The translations under genes were made by a program, and so were the position numbers. 41,441 nucleotides of DNA. It comes from a virus. A model generated the notes under the pieces. That model was not told the DNA's origin. It made no database searches and saw only the letters and a program-made list of their open reading frames with translations. The stretch lies in the IMG/VR virus record IMGVR_UViG_3300043602_000203, positions 1-41,441 of that record; one strand, 5' to 3'. This document shows positions 37,652 to 41,441 of this stretch, piece by piece. Position 1 is the first letter of the stretch. Each line of letters starts with the position of its first letter.

Positions 37652-38524
37652 ATGACCCCCGACCCACAAACCACAATCCGAATTCTAAACCTAGGCGCTG
37701 GCGTCCAATCAACTGTAATTGCCTTGATGATTCATCGCGGCGAAATCCCGCCGATTGATTGCGCCATTTTCGCCGATACCCAGGAGGAATCCGGCGCAAC
37801 CTACGCGCACCTTAAATGGCTCATCGCCGAGGTTTCCGGCTCGTTTCCCGTTCACGTTGTCACGAAAAGCAAACTCGGTGACGACCTCCAACGCGGCGAA
37901 AATTCCGACGGCTACCGCTTTGCCTCAATTCCCGCTTTTACGCACTCAGGCGACGCGAACGAGGCCGCAGGAATAACCCGCAGGCAATGCACCTCGGAAT
38001 ACAAACTTGAACCGATTGCCCTTTTTATCCGCTCAAATATCCTCGGACTTAAACCACGCCAACGCCGACCCAAAAACAAAACCGTCGCACAAATTTTCGG
38101 CTTGTCCCTGGATGAACCCGGCCGCGTTGCCCGAGTCCGCCTTTCCGTAATTGACGAGGGAAACGTGCCGCTTTTCCCGCTCTTTGCCAAAGGCATGACG
38201 CGCCGAGATTGCGTCAAATGGCTCGACGCCTACCCCGTCCCTCACACCGTTCCACGCTCCGCTTGCGTTTTTTGCCCGTACAAATCAAACGCCGAATGGC
38301 AGGACCTCAAAACCAACGACGCCGACGGCTGGAAACGCGCTCTCGAAATTGACGAAACGCTACGAATCCCCGGCCTCATCGTGAATCGTAAACTAGAGCA
38401 CAAACTTTATTTGCACCGATCCTGCAAACCGCTCGCCGACGTTGACTTGCGAACCAAGGACGAACGCACCGGACAACGCACCCTCGCTTTTTCCGACGAA
38501 TGCCAAGGCATGTGCGGTTTGTAG
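37652..38524 (+). CDS. PAPS-reductase-like PP-loop enzyme, 290 aa
   Basis: LNLGAGVQSTVIALM (residues about 12-26) is a variant PP-loop, and IFADTQEESGATYAHL and TKSKLGDDL fit the ATP-pyrophosphatase fold of phosphoadenosine-phosphosulfate reductase-like proteins. Cysteines RRQCTSEYK, SACVFCPYKS and CQGMCGL may hold an iron-sulfur cluster. Phage members of the family are of unknown function; related enzymes (DndC, TtuA-type) insert sulfur in DNA or RNA. It lies between helicase and primase genes, ending in TAG. Confidence 0.7.
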   Translation: MTPDPQTTIRILNLGAGVQSTVIALMIHRGEIPPIDCAIFADTQEESGATYAHLKWLIAEVSGSFPVHVVTKSKLGDDLQRGENSDGYRFASIPAFTHSGDANEAAGITRRQCTSEYKLEPIALFIRSNILGLKPRQRRPKNKTVAQIFGLSLDEPGRVARVRLSVIDEGNVPLFPLFAKGMTRRDCVKWLDAYPVPHTVPRSACVFCPYKSNAEWQDLKTNDADGWKRALEIDETLRIPGLIVNRKLEHKLYLHRSCKPLADVDLRTKDERTGQRTLAFSDECQGMCGL

Positions 38525-38555
38525 CACAACACCACCCACCCACCACCCTCCGCCC

Positions 38556-40517
38556 GTGCCCGCCACCCTCGACGACCTCCTTGCCAAACTCCAGAAAGTG
38601 ACCCGAACCGGAGACGGCTGGATTGCACGATGCCCCGCACACCAGGACGGCCGCCCCTCCCTCTCAATTAACGTTAGCAACACCGGCAAAATCCTCCTGC
38701 ATTGCTTTGCCAAATGCACCGCCCCGGAAATTTGCGCCGCAATCGGCTTCCGCGAACGTGACCTTTTCCCCGACTCACAGAACGGCGCCCCAGGCACCCA
38801 CACCCGGCCCGAGGCGCTCCCAATCGTTGCCGAGTACATTTACCGCGACGAGGCCGGCAAACCTTGCTTGCGAGTTACCAGGCACCCACCCAAGGCCGGC
38901 AAAAAGGACTTTCGCCAATGGCGGCCGGACCACACCGCCCCGGACGGCTGGCGCCTCGGCACCAAAGCCAAAGGCCCCGGCGAAGTGGACGCGAAACTGG
39001 TCCTTTACCGGCTACCGCAAATCCTCGAGGCCGTTGCCCTCGACCGGACCATTTTTCTAGTTGAAGGCGAAAAGGACGCCGACAACCTCGCCGCCGCAGG
39101 CATTGACGCGACCACCTCGGCCGGAGGCGCCGCCGCCCGCTGGCTCGCCACCTACACCGACACACTCGCCGGCGCCGCCGTTGTAGTCATCGCCGACAAG
39201 GACGAACCCGGCCGCAAAAAAGCCCTGGAAATATGCGAGGCGCTCCACGGCACCGCACGCGCCGTCAAATATCTGGAACTCCCCGGCCGTAAAGTAAAAG
39301 ACGCTTCCGATTTCCTCAAAACAGGCGCCACCGCCCGCGACCTCCTCACCCTCGCCGGCAACGCCCCGGACTTCGACCCGGACAACCCGCCCGAACCGCT
39401 CGCAGAGGACGACCTACCCGACATTGAAACCGCCGAAACCGCTTGTAATATGCCGCCCGCTATCCCCGCCTTGCTAATCAATGACCTCCTGCACGAACGG
39501 CTTAAAATGATCCTCGGCGCCCCATCAAAGGCGCATAAATCCTGGTGCTTGCTAGACCTCGCCGTTTCCGTCGCGACCGGCTCGGAATGGCTCGGATTTA
39601 AAACCCACCCTTGCAAGGTTTTATACCTCAATTTTGAAATCCCACGAGAATTTGCAATCCAACGACTGATTTTCGTTTCAAACGCGAAATGTGTCGAATA
39701 CTCACCAAACCTTGCAATCTGGAACCTACGAGGCGCCGACACCCGCGCCGAAATCCTCATTCCAAAAATCATCGCCCGTTGCAAGGCCGAAGGTTTCCGA
39801 CTCGTCATCATTGACCCCGCCTACAAATTACAAGGCGCCGACTACGACGAAAACTCGGCCTCGGCCGTGCACAACCTACTTCGCCAGATAGAACGCCTCG
39901 GCACCGAACTCAACGCCGCCATTGTCACCGCCGCACACTTCGCAAAAGGCTCCGCAGCAGGAAAGGACGCCCTGGACCGCATTTCCGGCTCTGGCGTTTT
40001 CGCCCGTGACCCCGACGTTTTTGTGACCCTCACACCCCACAACGCCGGCGACGACGTTTTCACCGTAGAGGCGCGAGTAAGGAACCTCCGCGCCGTCCCG
40101 AAGTTTGTCGTGCGCTCGCGCTTTCCCCTCCTAGTACGCGAGGAAAGCCTAGACCCGGACGACCTCAAGCAACCCGGCAAAATGCAGACCGGCTACGGAC
40201 AAGCCCGCAAACGGCCGCCCTCCAATGTATTCGAACACATTTTACCCAACCTCGCCTCGCTCGACATCGCCCACCCCCGAGATGGAGTTTTCAACGGCGC
40301 CCAAATCCGCGAGGCCTTCGAGAAACTCGGCTACCACAAAGACACCATCAAAGACGCAACAACCCTCGCCCTGGACGCCGGCCAGATTCAAACCGTGAAA
40401 AGCAGCTTTGTGGGCGGCGAAAAGTTTTACGGCATCCCCTCGGCCATCGCATTATGGGCGCCCACCCTCGCTAAAATGGAAAAGCAGGAACGCGAGGCGC
40501 GAAAGGCTCAAAAGTGA
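38556..40517 (+). CDS. Primase-helicase (CHC2 zinc finger, Toprim, RepA-like ATPase), 653 aa
   Basis: CPAH (Cys26, His29) with LHCFAKC (Cys50, Cys54) is a CHC2-type zinc finger. LVEGEKDADNLAAAG (about 168-182) and VVVIADKDEPG (about 208-218) are Toprim motifs. GAPSKAHKSW (about 318-327) and LVIIDPAYK (about 413-421) are Walker A and B of a RepA/KaiC-like hexameric ATPase; the C-terminus looks like a small winged helix. The protein primes and unwinds at the origin. GTG 38556 is chosen since earlier codons overlap the previous gene. Confidence 0.82.
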   Translation: MPATLDDLLAKLQKVTRTGDGWIARCPAHQDGRPSLSINVSNTGKILLHCFAKCTAPEICAAIGFRERDLFPDSQNGAPGTHTRPEALPIVAEYIYRDEAGKPCLRVTRHPPKAGKKDFRQWRPDHTAPDGWRLGTKAKGPGEVDAKLVLYRLPQILEAVALDRTIFLVEGEKDADNLAAAGIDATTSAGGAAARWLATYTDTLAGAAVVVIADKDEPGRKKALEICEALHGTARAVKYLELPGRKVKDASDFLKTGATARDLLTLAGNAPDFDPDNPPEPLAEDDLPDIETAETACNMPPAIPALLINDLLHERLKMILGAPSKAHKSWCLLDLAVSVATGSEWLGFKTHPCKVLYLNFEIPREFAIQRLIFVSNAKCVEYSPNLAIWNLRGADTRAEILIPKIIARCKAEGFRLVIIDPAYKLQGADYDENSASAVHNLLRQIERLGTELNAAIVTAAHFAKGSAAGKDALDRISGSGVFARDPDVFVTLTPHNAGDDVFTVEARVRNLRAVPKFVVRSRFPLLVREESLDPDDLKQPGKMQTGYGQARKRPPSNVFEHILPNLASLDIAHPRDGVFNGAQIREAFEKLGYHKDTIKDATTLALDAGQIQTVKSSFVGGEKFYGIPSAIALWAPTLAKMEKQEREARKAQK

Positions 40518-40770
40518 CCCCGAATTTGACCCGATTTTTGCCCTGTTTTGCAAAACCCTTCCTTTCCCAGAGTTTTCCCTTTAATTCCCATTTTTCAAAT
40601 CTTCAAAAATCCCAATAAATTAGCTTCATTCACACCTTTTCCCTTTCTTTCCCTTTTCGTCCCATAAGTCTCTAATCGTTTCTTTCCCTTTCCCCTTTAT
40701 AAGGGAAAGGAACAGAGAGACAGAGAGACGAAGGCACGAAACGGAGGCGCGAGGAGGACAAAAACAACAC
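40518..40770. other. Candidate replication origin (AT-rich, polypyrimidine/polypurine switch)
   Basis: No gene. 40518-40640 is AT-rich and contains the palindrome GTTTTGCAAAAC (40545-40556) and ATTTTT/AAAAAT arms near 40590. From about 40635 to 40700 the + strand is polypyrimidine, then polypurine to about 40735. CCTTTCCC (40687-40694) pairs with GGGAAAGG (40703-40710), with CCCTTTATAAGGG at the tip. An AT-rich unwinding zone beside a large hairpin, next to the primase-helicase, suggests an origin. Inference only. Confidence 0.4.
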
Positions 40771-41085
40771 AACCAAAAACCTTGCGTAAAACAACCCAAC
40801 CCGAGGCCGAGATGGTGCGCCGACCCACACAAACGCCGACCGGCCCTTGCCGCGACCGCCAAGGATGCCCCAGGACGCGCCGCAACCCCCGGATGGCTAT
40901 TCCGACACCCCCGGCACCCTCCCGGCTTCACGGCGCCCCAGCCACGCAAAAAGGCGCCACTATCCGCCCAGGCAATCGGAACCACGGAAACCGCTTGCCA
41001 ACTCGCGACCCTCGGCGCAATCTTTCCTCGCAAGTTTGGTTTGTTGGATTTTTCCGGCCGGCGCCCGTTGCCGGCCGTTTTGCTT
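40771..41085 (+). other. Coding-like open frame with no start codon, upstream of the VRR-NUC gene
   Basis: The frame of the nuclease gene stays open from 40624 to 41085 and shows the codon pattern of genuine genes here from about 40815 (PALAATAKDAPGRAATPGW, QAIGTTETACQLATLGAIF). Yet it contains no ATG, GTG, TTG or CTG apart from late TTG codons near 41041. It could be an N-terminal extension using an unusual start, the remnant of a broken gene, or the result of a frame error. No family recognised. Confidence 0.3.
41055..41081 (+). terminator. Terminator-like hairpin just before the VRR-NUC start
   Basis: CGGCCGGC (41055-41062), loop GCCCGTT, GCCGGCCG (41070-41077), TTTT. It is a perfect 8-bp GC stem, the strongest of the four CCGGCC/GGCCGG hairpins, and ends 4 bases before the ATG at 41086. 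The position would let it attenuate transcription into, or hide the start of, the nuclease gene. Confidence 0.6.
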
Positions 41086-41441
41086 ATGCCGACCTGGACT
41101 TCCCAGGACCTCGCCAACTTCGAGGCGAGGCGCGAGGCGCAACTGCACCCCACCCGCCCGGACCCGAACGCCACGGAGGACGGCGCCGAGGCTCAGCTAC
41201 ACGCCCAGATTCTCGCGGAATGCGACAGGCGAGGATGGCGACATTTCCACGGCTCCACAGCCCACCGCACCCACCGCACCCCAGGCGAACCGGATTTTGT
41301 CATTGCCGCCGACGGAGGCCGAACCTTTTACGTTGAAGCAAAAACCCGCCGGACAAAACCCACAACGGCGCAACTCGCGATCCACGCCCACCTTCGAAAA
41401 CTCGGCCATCGCATCGCCGTAGTCCGCAGCTTCACGGACTT
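41086..41441 (+). CDS. VRR-NUC nuclease, N-terminal part (continues at base 1)
   Basis: VRR-NUC domain of the PD-(D/E)XK superfamily: Glu35 in the first helix (AEAQLHAQILAECDRRG), TPGEPDFVIA with Asp70, and YVEAKT with Glu84 and Lys86. Phage VRR-NUC proteins are structure-specific nucleases acting as resolvases or debranching enzymes for packaging. About 34 N-terminal residues precede the domain. It follows the primase-helicase and candidate origin, and a terminator-like hairpin lies directly before the ATG. Total length with the left end: 125 residues. Confidence 0.85.
   Translation, partial: MPTWTSQDLANFEARREAQLHPTRPDPNATEDGAEAQLHAQILAECDRRGWRHFHGSTAHRTHRTPGEPDFVIAADGGRTFYVEAKTRRTKPTTAQLAIHAHLRKLGHRIAVVRSFTD
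41316..41441. repeat. Terminal direct repeat, right copy (126 bp)
   Basis: Identical to bases 2-127; the preceding base differs (G at 41315, T at base 1). It lies inside the VRR-NUC gene and shows that the window is a full circle rather than a fragment. Confidence 0.95.

Noticed and set aside
40782-41336. 184-codon frame from TTG 40782 and the related frame from 40847
   Set aside because: Both run out of frame across the VRR-NUC domain, are Arg/Pro-rich, and show the wrong first-position base pattern.

Overview
The window reads as one essentially complete genome of a temperate, long-tailed (siphovirus-type) phage, about 41.3 kb per unit. Bases 2-127 are repeated exactly at 41316-41441, and joining the ends restores one intact gene (a VRR-NUC nuclease), so the sequence is a circular map opened inside that gene. 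The host is probably a member of the Verrucomicrobiota. This is inference from three things: the Ig-like domains of the 'PPLAYQWYFND' type, an integrase whose active site and C-terminus (DICRHT, MGNS, HYRAVV, FWQMLP) match the style I associate with that phylum, and small proteins of families I associate with it. Translation starts almost never carry a Shine-Dalgarno sequence. Genes are instead packed with ATGA/GTGA overlaps or follow A/C-rich leaders.

Layout. (1) 41086-149 and 218-1701: VRR-NUC nuclease, a ribbon-helix-helix (RHH) protein and a run of very small proteins, three of them membrane peptides, closed by a strong terminator hairpin. (2) 1808-2427: three small soluble proteins, each segment bounded by a CCGGCC/GGCCGG hairpin. 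(3) 2529-13271: late genes in lambda-like order: gpZ-like tail protein, phospholipase-D-like protein, small-terminase-like proteins, Nu1-like and gpA-like terminase subunits, gpW, portal, ClpP-type protease with nested scaffold, capsid, gpFII-like connector, tail terminator, tail tube. (4) 13303-20415: an inserted block between tail tube and tail chaperone. It holds a trypsin-like protease/Ig protein, a beta-helix tailspike with a signal peptide, a structured intergenic region, and a row of tiny membrane proteins plus a lipoprotein that may be the lysis cassette. (5) 20349-29700: tail chaperones with a probable -1 frameshift, tape measure, DUF2163-type hub, NlpC/P60 peptidase, gpJ-like tip protein. 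(6) 29701-32686: probable attP, tyrosine integrase, an RHH-based divergent control region and an excisionase-like protein. (7) 32733-40770: RecT-like annealing protein, Cas4-like nuclease, DUF669 protein, HNH endonuclease, RHH protein, SF2 helicase, PAPS-reductase-like PP-loop enzyme, primase-helicase and a candidate origin.

All confident genes except one lie on the + strand. The exception is the RHH protein at 31745-32020, transcribed away from the RHH protein at 32167; together they look like the lysogeny switch, and no CI/Cro-like helix-turn-helix repressor is visible. The most unusual signals are: six helically phased GGAYCACCT sites after the terminase gene; a multi-stem intergenic region with mutually exclusive pairings (18161-18374); phased ACGCAACC sites at the presumed attP; a 9-bp dyad TGTATTACA shared by three intergenic regions; and a virion protein joining a trypsin-like fold to two Ig domains. 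No CRISPR array, tRNA or insertion sequence was found, and no classical endolysin was recognised.
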